Origin: Candidatus Heimdallarchaeota archaeon LC_3 | GTDB taxonomy: Archaea; Asgardarchaeota; Heimdallarchaeia; Hodarchaeales; LC-3 | Reading direction: 5' to 3' | Assembly (NCBI GenBank): GCA_001940645.1 | Contig: MDVS01000048.1 | Coordinates: 90,425-154,424, forward strand | Length of the DNA: 64,000 bases | Shown here: in pieces, positions 43,468 to 52,553 of the stretch | How the letters are laid out: each line of letters opens with the position of its first letter | How positions within the stretch are numbered: position 1 is the first letter of the stretch | Translations under genes and position numbers: made by a program | The notes under the pieces: generated by a model | What the model was told of the DNA's origin: nothing | Databases searched by the model: none | What the model saw: the letters and a program-made list of their open reading frames with translations, nothing else

Positions 43468-46089
43468 CTACTCTTCTCCTAATGTAAGATGACTAGAGAC
43501 AAGTTTTTCATTTTCTTTCAGATTCATAACTTTCACTCCTTGGGTATTTCGCGATACTTTTCGTATCTGATTAACCGGCATACGGGTTAGCATACCATGA
43601 GTACTAACTGTTACCAGTTGTAAATTTGGATCACATTTTAAGGATCCGCTATCATCAGTTTCATCTTTCCAATTCAATTCTACAAGGTGGACTGAAACAA
43701 CATTACCAGTTTTTGGAGTAATTGACATATTAATAACGCCTTGTGCACCTCGACGTGTCTTACGATATCGAGATAATAAAGTACGCTTTCCCAATCCATT
43801 TTCGCTTACAGTTAATACCTCAACTTCTTTACACCGATTTTCTTGTTCAGTAATTATTTCTTCTTTTGATTTATTTTCAGTATCCTGAATATTTACAGGA
43901 ATAACAGCAGCAGAAACAACTTTATCCCCTTCACGTAGTTTGATACCTTTAACACCTCTAGCAGTACGACCTACAGATCTCACATCTGATTCATCAAATA
44001 GGTTAGCTTTTCCGAGCATTGTAGATATTACGATTAAATCTCGATCCCGAACTGTTCCAACTGAGATTAATTTATCATCATCATCTAAATTAATTGCTCT
44101 TATACCTTTAGTACGTACTTTTGAGAATCGATTCAGATCAGTTGTTTTCACTATTCCTCTTTCTGTTATGAAAAACAAAGATCCTTGGTCGAGATTTTCG
44201 ATCGGTAAGATGATATCTATTTTCTCATCTTCTTCAGAATTCAAATTTAAATAAGCCGTTATTGGGGTTCCTTTTGCTGTTCGATTAACTATTGGCAGAT
44301 CATATGCCGGAATAACAAATAATTTTCCTTCACTGGTAAAGAAGAGCAAATAATTGTACGATGAGACGGTTAAAAATAATTTTATATAATCTTCATCTTT
44401 AAGGGACATACCTGAGACTCCAACACCACCACGATGTTGAACACGATATGATTCCATATCTGTACATTTTAAATATCCTCTAAAACTTAAAGTAATCGCT
44501 AATTCTTTCTCCTCTACTTCTGCAGGAATGTTTCGTTTCCAGACTATTGAAGAGGTTGAACCTGAAGTGATGATCCTAGGTATTAATTTAGATCTTCGTT
44601 CATCACCATATTTCTTTACAATTTCTTCTAAGCGATTATCAACTATCTCGATAATTCGATTTTCATCGCTTAAAATTGCTTCATAGTTAGCAATTTCACT
44701 TTCTAATTCCTCTACTTCTTTTATGAGGTTATCTCTGTCGAAATTTGTTAATGACCTTAATGGTCGACTTAAGACATCGTCAGATTGGATTTCATCTAGT
44801 TCAAATTCTTCTTGTAAACGTGTTTGAGCATTTTTCGAATTTTCGGAAGTTTTTATTATTTCTATTACTCGATCTAAATGATGAACAATAATTAATCTTC
44901 CATTTCTTAAATGAAGTTTCTCCTCAGCTTTCTTTTTCAAGTATTGATATTTTTTCCTTATAACTTCGATCCGGAAATCAACCCAATCATTTAGGACATT
45001 TAGTAAGTTGTATTCTTTGGGAATTAATCTCCCAGTATCATCTGTATTTAGCGCCATCATATATACTGGAAATCGTGATTCTAATTGAGTAGTATGATAT
45101 AATAATTCGAGTATCTCTTTTGGACGTGATCCTGCTTTCAATTTAATAACAATATTAACGGATTCACCTTCTGAACCATCAAGAATCTCTGTTATTTGTG
45201 GAATTTTCTTATCATGGATCATTCTTTCAATGTCTGCAACAACACCCTTCTTGTCATCATCTTTTCGTTTTACTTGCCAAGGTAATTCTGATACAATAAG
45301 ATTATATCCTCCAGATTTGCGTTCTTCAATCTCAACAACAGCTCTCTGTAAAATAGATCCTCTTCCGGTCACGTACATATCTCGTAATTCTTGAGCGGTG
45401 TTGGTTATTATAGCTCCTGATGGAAAATCTGGTGCTTTGATATATTGTAAGAGATCATCAATTGAACTATTCCTATCTCGTAACACTTGACGTGTTGCAG
45501 AGATTACTTCATTCAAATTATGAGGTGGAATATTAGTTGACACAGCTACAGCAATTCCCTGTGAACCGTTCAATAATAAATTAGGAACTGGGCTTGGCAT
45601 TATAGCTGGTTCTTCAAATTCTCCATCAAAATTTAGATTCATAGGAACTGTTTCAAGTGCGATTTCTTCGAGCATGGTTTCTGATAATTCGGCAAGTCTT
45701 GATTCTGTGTATCGGTGTGCTGCTGGAGGTTCTCCATTAGCAGAACCATTGTTACCATGAAAGTCAATAAGAGGGTATCGCATACTAAACTTTTGAGAGA
45801 GTCTTACTAAGGCAGAATAAACTGACGCATCACCATGAGGATGAAAATCAGCTATGACAGCTCCAACCGTTTTCGCACATTTTCTAAACTGTTTGTCGTG
45901 AGTAAACCCAGATCTGTGCATGGACCATAAGATTCGACGTTGAACTGGTTTTAATCCGTCTCGTACGTCGGGTAAAGCTCTACCTACTATTGTTGACATT
46001 GCATATTCTAAATATGATTCTGATAATTCTTCATGCAATTCTTTAGTCTGCAAACCATCATTGTCTTCTATTATTTCTTCTTGACTCAA
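43468..46089 (-). CDS. gyrA: DNA gyrase subunit A
   Basis: The breakage domain has the catalytic Tyr127 in PAAHRYTESRL. The quinolone-determining stretch reads HPHGDASVYS, where the residues matching E. coli Ser83 and Asp87 are Ala88 and Ser92. The C-terminal half is a six-bladed wrapping domain with repeated KG-x-R/K-x-I or RGA/V-KG-x units (GIVKTTDLN, ARGVKGIKLREG, RRGAQGVINM). A gyrase-box-like QHRGGVGVSG distinguishes it from topoisomerase IV. With GyrB it introduces negative supercoils. At 873 residues the length is normal. It lies 39 bases after gyrB in one operon. The close bacterial likeness fits the known transfer of gyrase from bacteria to archaea. Confidence 0.95.
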   Translation of the reverse strand: MSQEEIIEDNDGLQTKELHEELSESYLEYAMSTIVGRALPDVRDGLKPVQRRILWSMHRSGFTHDKQFRKCAKTVGAVIADFHPHGDASVYSALVRLSQKFSMRYPLIDFHGNNGSANGEPPAAHRYTESRLAELSETMLEEIALETVPMNLNFDGEFEEPAIMPSPVPNLLLNGSQGIAVAVSTNIPPHNLNEVISATRQVLRDRNSSIDDLLQYIKAPDFPSGAIITNTAQELRDMYVTGRGSILQRAVVEIEERKSGGYNLIVSELPWQVKRKDDDKKGVVADIERMIHDKKIPQITEILDGSEGESVNIVIKLKAGSRPKEILELLYHTTQLESRFPVYMMALNTDDTGRLIPKEYNLLNVLNDWVDFRIEVIRKKYQYLKKKAEEKLHLRNGRLIIVHHLDRVIEIIKTSENSKNAQTRLQEEFELDEIQSDDVLSRPLRSLTNFDRDNLIKEVEELESEIANYEAILSDENRIIEIVDNRLEEIVKKYGDERRSKLIPRIITSGSTSSIVWKRNIPAEVEEKELAITLSFRGYLKCTDMESYRVQHRGGVGVSGMSLKDEDYIKLFLTVSSYNYLLFFTSEGKLFVIPAYDLPIVNRTAKGTPITAYLNLNSEEDEKIDIILPIENLDQGSLFFITERGIVKTTDLNRFSKVRTKGIRAINLDDDDKLISVGTVRDRDLIVISTMLGKANLFDESDVRSVGRTARGVKGIKLREGDKVVSAAVIPVNIQDTENKSKEEIITEQENRCKEVEVLTVSENGLGKRTLLSRYRKTRRGAQGVINMSITPKTGNVVSVHLVELNWKDETDDSGSLKCDPNLQLVTVSTHGMLTRMPVNQIRKVSRNTQGVKVMNLKENEKLVSSHLTLGEE

Positions 46090-46128
46090 AGATATTTCCT
46101 CTGCAAAATAAAACTTGAACTTTAAATT

Positions 46129-48117
46129 TTAAACATCTAATTCTTTTACTTTATTAGCATACTGTAAAATGTATTTTTTTCTCCCATCAGTTTCTTCACC
46201 CATAAGCATTTGAACCATTTGCTCAGCAACAACTGCATCTTCTTTTGTTATTTGATATAATATCCTATTTTCTTCACTGAGTGTAGTTTCACGAATTTCT
46301 TGCCAATCCATTTCCCCCAATCCTTTAAATCTGCTTATGGATAATTTTCTATTTTTACCTTTTGTTTCTCTAAATTCTCGTAATTCTGCTTCAGAGTTTA
46401 CGTAATGTGCCTCTTTACCCATAGCAACACGGTATAATGGAGGAACAGCTACATACAGATATCCCATATCAATTAATTCAGGATAAAACCGATAAAAGAA
46501 TGTTAATAACAGAGTTTTGATGTGTCCACCATCTACGTCTGCATCCATTAACAAAATAACTTTGTGATACTTAAGATCTTCAGGTTTAAAATTTTCTTTC
46601 GGTTCGGTTCCTAAGGCATTAATTATTTCGTTAATTTCTTTATTCATGTTAACTTTGATCATTTTTTCTGGAGTCGTAGCTTTCTCTACATTAATCACTT
46701 TTCCACGGAGTTTTAAGACTGCTTGTGTTTCTGCTTTTCTTCCTTGAATAACGCTACCACCAGCAGATTCTCCTTCTACAAGCAATAATTCACGTTTAGC
46801 AGGATCTTTGGAAGTACAGTCGATTAATTTTCCGCTTCCCACTCCTTTTCTTTTCTTATCAGCTTCTCTTAAGTTTTGTAGTCGAATACGAAGTAATGCT
46901 GCTTCTTCTATTCTCTGAATGATTTTTTTCTTTTCATCAGGTTGACCTGTTAAATAATCTTTAAGTTTATCATACAGAAAACTTGCTACAATCCCTTCTA
47001 CATCAGAATTTCCAAGTTTGTTTTTAGTTTGACCCTCAAATTGAGGCTCAACCACTTTAACACTCAGAATACAGAGAATACCGTATCTACAATCTTCTCC
47101 AGAAAAAACAGATTCGCCCTTAGCCGCTTTATCTTTAAAAACTTTATTCTTAAGAATGTTTTGATCTTTTGACTCTTTAGAAGAAGCAATAACATTAATG
47201 GATCTTGTTAATCCACCTCGAAAACCCGATACATGTGTTCCTCCACCACTAGTATTAATTGAATTCACAAAACTTAACACAAGTTCATAATCTGATAACA
47301 CCCATGTAAAAGCCATGTCAATATAAGTATTTGAGATCTCACCAGAAAGAGATATTACTTCAGCTATTGGATTTTCATCCCTTATTAACTCTTCACAATA
47401 TTGAGTAACACCGTTCTGATAATGATATTCAGTTTCATATGGGTTATCAATATCTTGTTCGTCAATGAATTTTATTTTCACATTTGCATTTAGAAATGAA
47501 TGCTCCTTTAGACGTGCTTCAACCGATTCTCTATTAAATCTGATAATACCGTCTTCATCACAATAATCTTCTTCCTTGAATATCTCAGGATCTGGTTTAA
47601 ACATTATTATTGATCCATGCTTTTCAGAGGATCCTAGGTCAGCTACACCAGTCTGAGGAATTCCTTTTGAATAATCCTGTCGAACTTTTTTTCCATCTTT
47701 ATGGACCTCCACAGAGAAATGATCACTCAGTGAATTAACAACAGCCATTCCTACACCATGAAGGCCACCAGAAACTTTATAGCTATCATGATCAAATTTT
47801 CCTCCAGAATGAAGACGTGTTAATAATATTTCCAAAGTAGATACACTAGGGTCTGATGGATGTGGACCATAGGGAATTCCTCTTCCATTATCTTGAACAA
47901 GAACATGACCATCTGCTAATAATCTAACAGTTATTTCGTCACAATATCCCCCCATAGCTTCATCTATAGAATTATCAACAATTTCAAAAATAAGATGATG
48001 CAATCCTCTCCTACCTGTTGTACCAATGTACATTCCAGGTCGTCTTCGAACAGCTTGAACTCCGTCGAGTATAGTAATGCTTGCTTCAGTATAATTAGAT
48101 TCTTGTTTCTGAGACAT
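46129..48117 (-). CDS. gyrB: DNA gyrase subunit B
   Basis: The GHKL ATPase carries EIVDNSIDEAMGG, DNGRGIPYG and GGLHGVGMAVVNSLS. The Toprim domain carries LVEGESAGGSVIQGR and LLMDADVDGGHIKTLLLTFFYR, followed by a tail with FKGLGEMDWQEI. At 662 residues it is the short form without the insert found in gammaproteobacteria. It binds and hydrolyses ATP to drive strand passage by the gyrase tetramer. gyrA follows after 39 bases. AAAGGA lies about 12 bases before ATG 48117. Confidence 0.95.
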   Translation of the reverse strand: MSQKQESNYTEASITILDGVQAVRRRPGMYIGTTGRRGLHHLIFEIVDNSIDEAMGGYCDEITVRLLADGHVLVQDNGRGIPYGPHPSDPSVSTLEILLTRLHSGGKFDHDSYKVSGGLHGVGMAVVNSLSDHFSVEVHKDGKKVRQDYSKGIPQTGVADLGSSEKHGSIIMFKPDPEIFKEEDYCDEDGIIRFNRESVEARLKEHSFLNANVKIKFIDEQDIDNPYETEYHYQNGVTQYCEELIRDENPIAEVISLSGEISNTYIDMAFTWVLSDYELVLSFVNSINTSGGGTHVSGFRGGLTRSINVIASSKESKDQNILKNKVFKDKAAKGESVFSGEDCRYGILCILSVKVVEPQFEGQTKNKLGNSDVEGIVASFLYDKLKDYLTGQPDEKKKIIQRIEEAALLRIRLQNLREADKKRKGVGSGKLIDCTSKDPAKRELLLVEGESAGGSVIQGRKAETQAVLKLRGKVINVEKATTPEKMIKVNMNKEINEIINALGTEPKENFKPEDLKYHKVILLMDADVDGGHIKTLLLTFFYRFYPELIDMGYLYVAVPPLYRVAMGKEAHYVNSEAELREFRETKGKNRKLSISRFKGLGEMDWQEIRETTLSEENRILYQITKEDAVVAEQMVQMLMGEETDGRKKYILQYANKVKELDV

Positions 48118-48676
48118 TAATTAGTGTTCCTTTATGATTTAACATATGAATACCACGAAAAAGAAGAATTAATTAATAATTTATGTGGTATTTTTAATTT
48201 AATTACGACAAATATTTTGTTTTACTTAATAGTTATAAAAATCTTTGAACTTATAAAGATTAGCCCGAAAAGTATATTCAGATTACAATTTTTAATTCAA
48301 AATCTGATCTTATTAATTAAAAAGAATTTATTTATTTTCAGTAATACCAATATAAACAATTTTTTTTCTTATAAATTCTAAAAGAAGAGAAAAACTATGG
48401 ATAATAATAATTCATTTTTGTGGTCTTGAAAACTTAAAATTGCTTAATTTATTTTTGAAAACACGCCAAAATATTATTAAAAAATTTGTTTTAGAAAAAA
48501 AAGGAAAAAATTGTTCGGAATTTTAAATCGGGTATAATTGATAGGAAATGTTAGATGATAATTTTAAATATTATTCAAAAAGTAGGTTAAAGCTAATCTA
48601 TAATTATTTTTTCCTATATATTTATAAATGAATATAGAAAAACGCTAGAAATAGTATAATGAAACCGGTGATTTGA
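48118..48676. other. Divergent intergenic region, gyrB and acyl-CoA dehydrogenase
   Basis: This very AT-rich stretch of about 560 bases carries promoters on both sides. An open frame at 48124-48381 (plus) is rich in Asn, Ile, Leu and Phe, as expected from A/T bias alone, and has no recognisable domain, so it is not called. No RNA gene was recognised. Confidence 0.45.
48615..48628 (+). promoter_or_regulatory. TATA-like promoter of the acyl-CoA dehydrogenase gene
   Basis: TATATATTTATAAA is centred about 55 bases before ATG 48677, which would give a 5' leader of about 30 bases. GGTGAT about seven bases before the ATG could serve as a ribosome-binding site. Confidence 0.45.
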
Positions 48677-49900
48677 ATGGTTCAAGAAATTAAAAATGTT
48701 TTACAAACTTATATGTCCAAAGAAGAATATGAAATCGCAGAATCAATTTTGGATATGATTGACGAGGTATGTTCAAAGGAAATAGATCCTTATGCTAGAG
48801 AAATGGATCAAATGGGTGCCAAAATGGAGAATGGAAAGGTAAAAATCCATCCTCAGTATAATAAAATTGTTGAAACTTTTATTAAAAATGATATTTTTGG
48901 TCTTACCGTCCCAGAGAAATATGCTGGCACTGGTTTAAGTGAGTTGATAAGTCATGCCCTAGGTGAACGCATATCCAGATCTGATAGTGCAACGGGTAGT
49001 TATTATGGGCTTCAATCCACTATTACTGAATTTTTAATGACCTCTGGTAATGAAGATCAAAGGGAAAGGTTTTTACCAGAAATTGCTGCTGGAAAACGTT
49101 TTGGAGGATTATTATTAACAGAACCACAGTCTGGATCTGATCTAGGATCAGTGAAAACGAGAGCAGTACGAGATGGAGATCGTTATATAATCTCTGGTCA
49201 AAAAATATTTATCACTAACGCCCATATTGCTGATACTCTAGTATTCTTGGCTAGTACAGATCCCAGTAAAGGTTCTCGTGGTCTGACTGCTTTTATAATG
49301 GATGCACAGAACCAACCTGGATACATTTTAGAAAGACTGGAGCATAAATTAGGCATCCGCTCTTCTCCTACAGGAGCTATTGTTCTTGATAACGTAGAAA
49401 TTCCAATTGAAAACCGTGTAGGTGAAGAAGGAGAAGGCTTTCCCAAAGTTCTTAATGGATTATCCGCCTCTAGGATAGGTGTTGCTGCTGGTTCTACTGG
49501 TATTGCTCAAGCGGCCTATCAAAAATCTTTGCTCTATGCCCACGAACGGATTCAATTCGGTCAACCGATTCTTAAGTTTCAGGCAAATCAATTCAAAATA
49601 GCTGATATGGCTACTAAGATTCACTTAGCTCGAAACTCTTATATGCAAGCTTCTAAATTAAAAGATTTAGGTCTCGATTTCAACACTGCAGCTTCCATTG
49701 CAAAGCTATATGCTTCAGAAATGGCCCAAGAAGTGACATATGAAGCCATTCAACTCCATGGTGGTTACGGATTCATAGAAGAATATGATGTCGAACGATA
49801 TTACCGAAATGTTAGAATCAATACATTATATGAAGGTACCTCAGAAATCCAACGAAGCATAATAAGCAAAAACGAGATTAGAAAATATACTAAAAACTGA
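48677..49900 (+). CDS. Acyl-CoA dehydrogenase
   Basis: 407 residues with the full family plan: N-terminal helices, the middle beta domain with the FAD motifs LLLTEPQSGSDLGS and ISGQKIFITNAH, and the C-terminal helical domain with ERIQFGQPI, QLHGGYGFIEEYDVERYYRNVR. In LYEGTSEIQ the Glu is the usual catalytic base. It oxidises an acyl-CoA to the enoyl-CoA and passes electrons to ETF, whose two genes lie 5 kb away. The chain-length or branched-chain preference is not readable. The gene stands alone, convergent with the methyltransferase gene (six bases between). ATG 48677 has both a TATA element and a possible Shine-Dalgarno. Confidence 0.93.
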   Translation: MVQEIKNVLQTYMSKEEYEIAESILDMIDEVCSKEIDPYAREMDQMGAKMENGKVKIHPQYNKIVETFIKNDIFGLTVPEKYAGTGLSELISHALGERISRSDSATGSYYGLQSTITEFLMTSGNEDQRERFLPEIAAGKRFGGLLLTEPQSGSDLGSVKTRAVRDGDRYIISGQKIFITNAHIADTLVFLASTDPSKGSRGLTAFIMDAQNQPGYILERLEHKLGIRSSPTGAIVLDNVEIPIENRVGEEGEGFPKVLNGLSASRIGVAAGSTGIAQAAYQKSLLYAHERIQFGQPILKFQANQFKIADMATKIHLARNSYMQASKLKDLGLDFNTAASIAKLYASEMAQEVTYEAIQLHGGYGFIEEYDVERYYRNVRINTLYEGTSEIQRSIISKNEIRKYTKN

Positions 49901-49906
49901 AAACAA

Positions 49907-50689
49907 CTACTTTTGTGCAAAACACAATAAAGAATCGCTTGTTTTTGTATCTAGCAAGGTGCCATCGTAATTGTCAAAAAATTCAAATTTATTAAACCCA
50001 GCTTTTGACAAATAACCTTTAAGTTCTTCAAGTGGAATTAGTTTAAGAAATCCTGGCTCATTTTCTTCTTTTGTTACTTCTTGATCGCTATCTTTCCACT
50101 TTAATGTCATGAAATTTGTATATAATTTATTTCCAACAGGTATGAAATGCTTTATTAGAATCTGATTAGTATTTTTATCTTGACTTTTAGCAATCTTTGA
50201 AACTACATATCCCTTACGTGGATTATCTGAATTTAAAATCTGGAAAAATATTGCGCCATTATTTGTGATTGCTTTCCCTAATCTATTGAACATTTCTTGA
50301 GTATCAACATTTTCTTGACTCCAGATGATCATTATAGCGTTACCTAGACTAAATATTGCATCCCATTTTCCTGATAATGCATTATCATCGTTTAAAAAAT
50401 CACCAGTTTCGAAACTAATTGAAAGGTTAGGATCTGTATAATTTTCTTTAGCATACTGAATCATATTTTCATTTATGTCCAACCCTTTTACTATAAAACC
50501 ATTTTTCGCTAGTTCTTTTGCATGAAATCCAGGACCCGATCCCAAATCTAATATTTTAGTATAATTATGTTTTTGAAAGAGCTTAGTTAAAAAAGGAACT
50601 TCTTTTTTTAATCGTTTTTCCCATTGTATTGTTGCGACATAATTTTTTACTTTTTCTAAAGTTGTAAATCCAGATGCTTCTTTTTGCAA
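49907..50689 (-). CDS. SAM-dependent methyltransferase
   Basis: A class I methyltransferase of 260 residues: motif I KILDLGSGPGFHAKELA, motif II VKGLDINENMIQYAKE, motif III SISFETGDFLND and motif IV WDAIFSLGNAIMII. A beta-strand-rich second half follows (FMTLKWKDSD), resembling small-molecule methyltransferases of the ubiE or glycine-methyltransferase kind. The substrate is unknown. It lies just after tyrS on the minus strand with a gap of 49 bases, and could share its message. Confidence 0.85.
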   Translation of the reverse strand: MQKEASGFTTLEKVKNYVATIQWEKRLKKEVPFLTKLFQKHNYTKILDLGSGPGFHAKELAKNGFIVKGLDINENMIQYAKENYTDPNLSISFETGDFLNDDNALSGKWDAIFSLGNAIMIIWSQENVDTQEMFNRLGKAITNNGAIFFQILNSDNPRKGYVVSKIAKSQDKNTNQILIKHFIPVGNKLYTNFMTLKWKDSDQEVTKEENEPGFLKLIPLEELKGYLSKAGFNKFEFFDNYDGTLLDTKTSDSLLCFAQK

Positions 50690-50738
50690 TATTTAATTCA
50701 CCAAAAATTCCATTTAAAATGTTGAAAAAGTTATTTGA

Positions 50739-51833
50739 TTACTTAGAAATTTTATATTTACTCATAAGTTCAATTTTTTCAATATGAGTTTCAAAATAGG
50801 TTCTTGAAGGCTCCATTAATTCTGATAAAGTATCGACCATTGCAAACTTCAAATCTAAGGGATGTAATTCTCCTTTAGTAAAAGCTTGAGACATTTTTTC
50901 AAATGATTTAAATACGATATCTCCACCAAATTTTGGTTTTCTTTCTATTTTTAGATTGCCAACAAATGGAAAATGAATTAATTTAGCAATTTCTATAATT
51001 GGATTGTTTTCAACAACTTTTTCTGGGCAATGAGCTTTTTTAAGCTTAGTTTTTATTGATTTTGGGGTTTCATGAGTAAAAATTGCAGATGATGGATCTG
51101 ATTTTGACATTTTTGCTTCAGCCAATCCACCTAAATCATCACCTGAAGCATGAGCATCCATTTTTGCTCCTTTTAAACCCATTAATAAAGGAGTATGTAA
51201 TATAACTGGTTTTTCACGGTTCAATTTCGGTGCAACTTCACGTGCTAACATATGTATTCTTCTCTGATCCATTCCCCCAGTAGCCATTTGTAACCCTCCT
51301 TCAATTTGAAATATATCCGCACATTGCATTGGTGGGTAAAACAGAAAAGCAGCTTCCATTTCGTTTTGAACATTATCTTCCCGTCCCATTATAGGAAGAC
51401 AACGGATCATTCTTTGCATAGTAGTACTTTTTGCAACCTGAATTACTTCTTTCCAATAGTTTGAATCATTAGTTAGTTCTGAACTCCATAAAAACTTTAT
51501 TCTCTTTTTCCCTCCTAATCCTGCGATTTTGAGAGCATCCTGAAAATACTCTCTTCCAATCTCCTGAATAGCATTCAGATCACCACCAAGTTTATTATTA
51601 ATCATAGAATGCCAATCTGCAAGAAAGACAATAACTTCAAATCCAGCATCATGAAGATCATTCAATTTCTTTGGAAGAATAATACCTGTTCCCAAATGGA
51701 GAAATCCTGATATCTCTAATCCGACGTACGCTTTTGGATGAGTATGTTCATTGAATATTTTTTCTAATTCTTCCGTATTAATAACTTCTTCTGTATTTCG
51801 GGTAATAAGAGATAATTTTTCTTCAAATGTCAT
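50739..51833 (-). CDS. tyrS: Tyrosyl-tRNA synthetase, archaeal type
   Basis: A class I synthetase with the HIGH-like motif HLGTG (about residue 47), the tyrosine-pocket helix GGMDQRRIHMLARE and the KMSKSDPSSAIF loop (about 246). The spacing GFEVIVFLADWHSMINNK is characteristic of archaeal/eukaryotic TyrRS and TrpRS, and the tyrosine-binding residues favour TyrRS. At 364 residues it lacks the S4-type anticodon domain of bacterial TyrRS, a good sign of the archaeal enzyme. It charges tRNA-Tyr. The start is ATG 51833. Confidence 0.93.
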   Translation of the reverse strand: MTFEEKLSLITRNTEEVINTEELEKIFNEHTHPKAYVGLEISGFLHLGTGIILPKKLNDLHDAGFEVIVFLADWHSMINNKLGGDLNAIQEIGREYFQDALKIAGLGGKKRIKFLWSSELTNDSNYWKEVIQVAKSTTMQRMIRCLPIMGREDNVQNEMEAAFLFYPPMQCADIFQIEGGLQMATGGMDQRRIHMLAREVAPKLNREKPVILHTPLLMGLKGAKMDAHASGDDLGGLAEAKMSKSDPSSAIFTHETPKSIKTKLKKAHCPEKVVENNPIIEIAKLIHFPFVGNLKIERKPKFGGDIVFKSFEKMSQAFTKGELHPLDLKFAMVDTLSELMEPSRTYFETHIEKIELMSKYKISK

Positions 51834-51960
51834 TTTATTCTACCATTATGATATTTAAAACAAATTAAATTAAGATTGTAACTAAATTATTTGATATTCT
51901 TCGATTTTATAATTTAAATGATTTTATATTGCTTTGATTTTAGAAAAAACTAATTGTTAG

Positions 51961-52539
51961 ATGGTTAAGGACATGAGACCTAGTGGTCATTTTTATTCAG
52001 GATTAATATTTTGGTTCATTTTATTCATCTTAAACAATTCTTATTCTTATTATAATACTTTTTTTTTCATCACAGCAGTAATTGTTCTTGATTTAGATTA
52101 TTTAGGTAAATTCATTTTTGTTGAGCAAAATCATCGAAGATATCTTAGTCATTCGCCAGTATTATGGTCTTTAATCCTAATAGGAGCATTTTTCTTTCAA
52201 AATAATTTGTTATTTTGGATTAGTTTGGGATTTCTTGTTCATGTATTAGTGGATACAATCGATTGGGGAATTTTTCTTCTTCCAACAAAAAATGCAAGAA
52301 TAACACCACATTTACTAGAAGTACATGAGTCCATGAAAATAGAAAAGGATTTTTCAAGAGTTTATTGGAATAACAAAGTCATATTTTCAATTGAAGTTAC
52401 CTTATTTTTGATAACAACATTTGTAATTATATATTTAACAATTTTATCCATAAATTTTTATTTATTAGTATATTTATCAGCTATATTTGTAATAACTTCT
52501 AGTTTAAGTTTCATTGATTATAAAAACTCAATAGATTGA
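51961..52539 (+). CDS. Membrane-bound metal-dependent hydrolase (DUF457/YdjM-like)
   Basis: 192 residues with four or five membrane helices. The family's acidic/His motifs are VLDLDYLG, HRRYLSHSPV and HVLVDTIDWG, which together form a metal site at the membrane face. Related proteins (YdjM) are linked to the SOS response in bacteria, but the reaction is unknown. The start is ATG 51961; a second ATG (MRPSGHFYSG, four codons on) is possible. It runs convergently into the PAS-GAF gene, ten bases apart. Confidence 0.75.
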   Translation: MVKDMRPSGHFYSGLIFWFILFILNNSYSYYNTFFFITAVIVLDLDYLGKFIFVEQNHRRYLSHSPVLWSLILIGAFFFQNNLLFWISLGFLVHVLVDTIDWGIFLLPTKNARITPHLLEVHESMKIEKDFSRVYWNNKVIFSIEVTLFLITTFVIIYLTILSINFYLLVYLSAIFVITSSLSFIDYKNSID

Positions 52540-52553
52540 AATTACTAATCTAT
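52531..52553. terminator. Inverted repeat across convergent stop codons
   Basis: ATAGATT and AATCTAT form a perfect seven-base stem with a nine-base loop. It covers the ten-base gap and the stop codon of the plus-strand gene, and is followed by CTTTTCC on the plus strand. Confidence 0.35.

Noticed and set aside
48124..48381. 85-codon plus-strand frame between gyrB and the acyl-CoA dehydrogenase gene
   Set aside because: Composition (Asn, Ile, Leu, Phe) is what the A/T bias gives by chance; no domain, no Shine-Dalgarno, and it covers the gyrB promoter.
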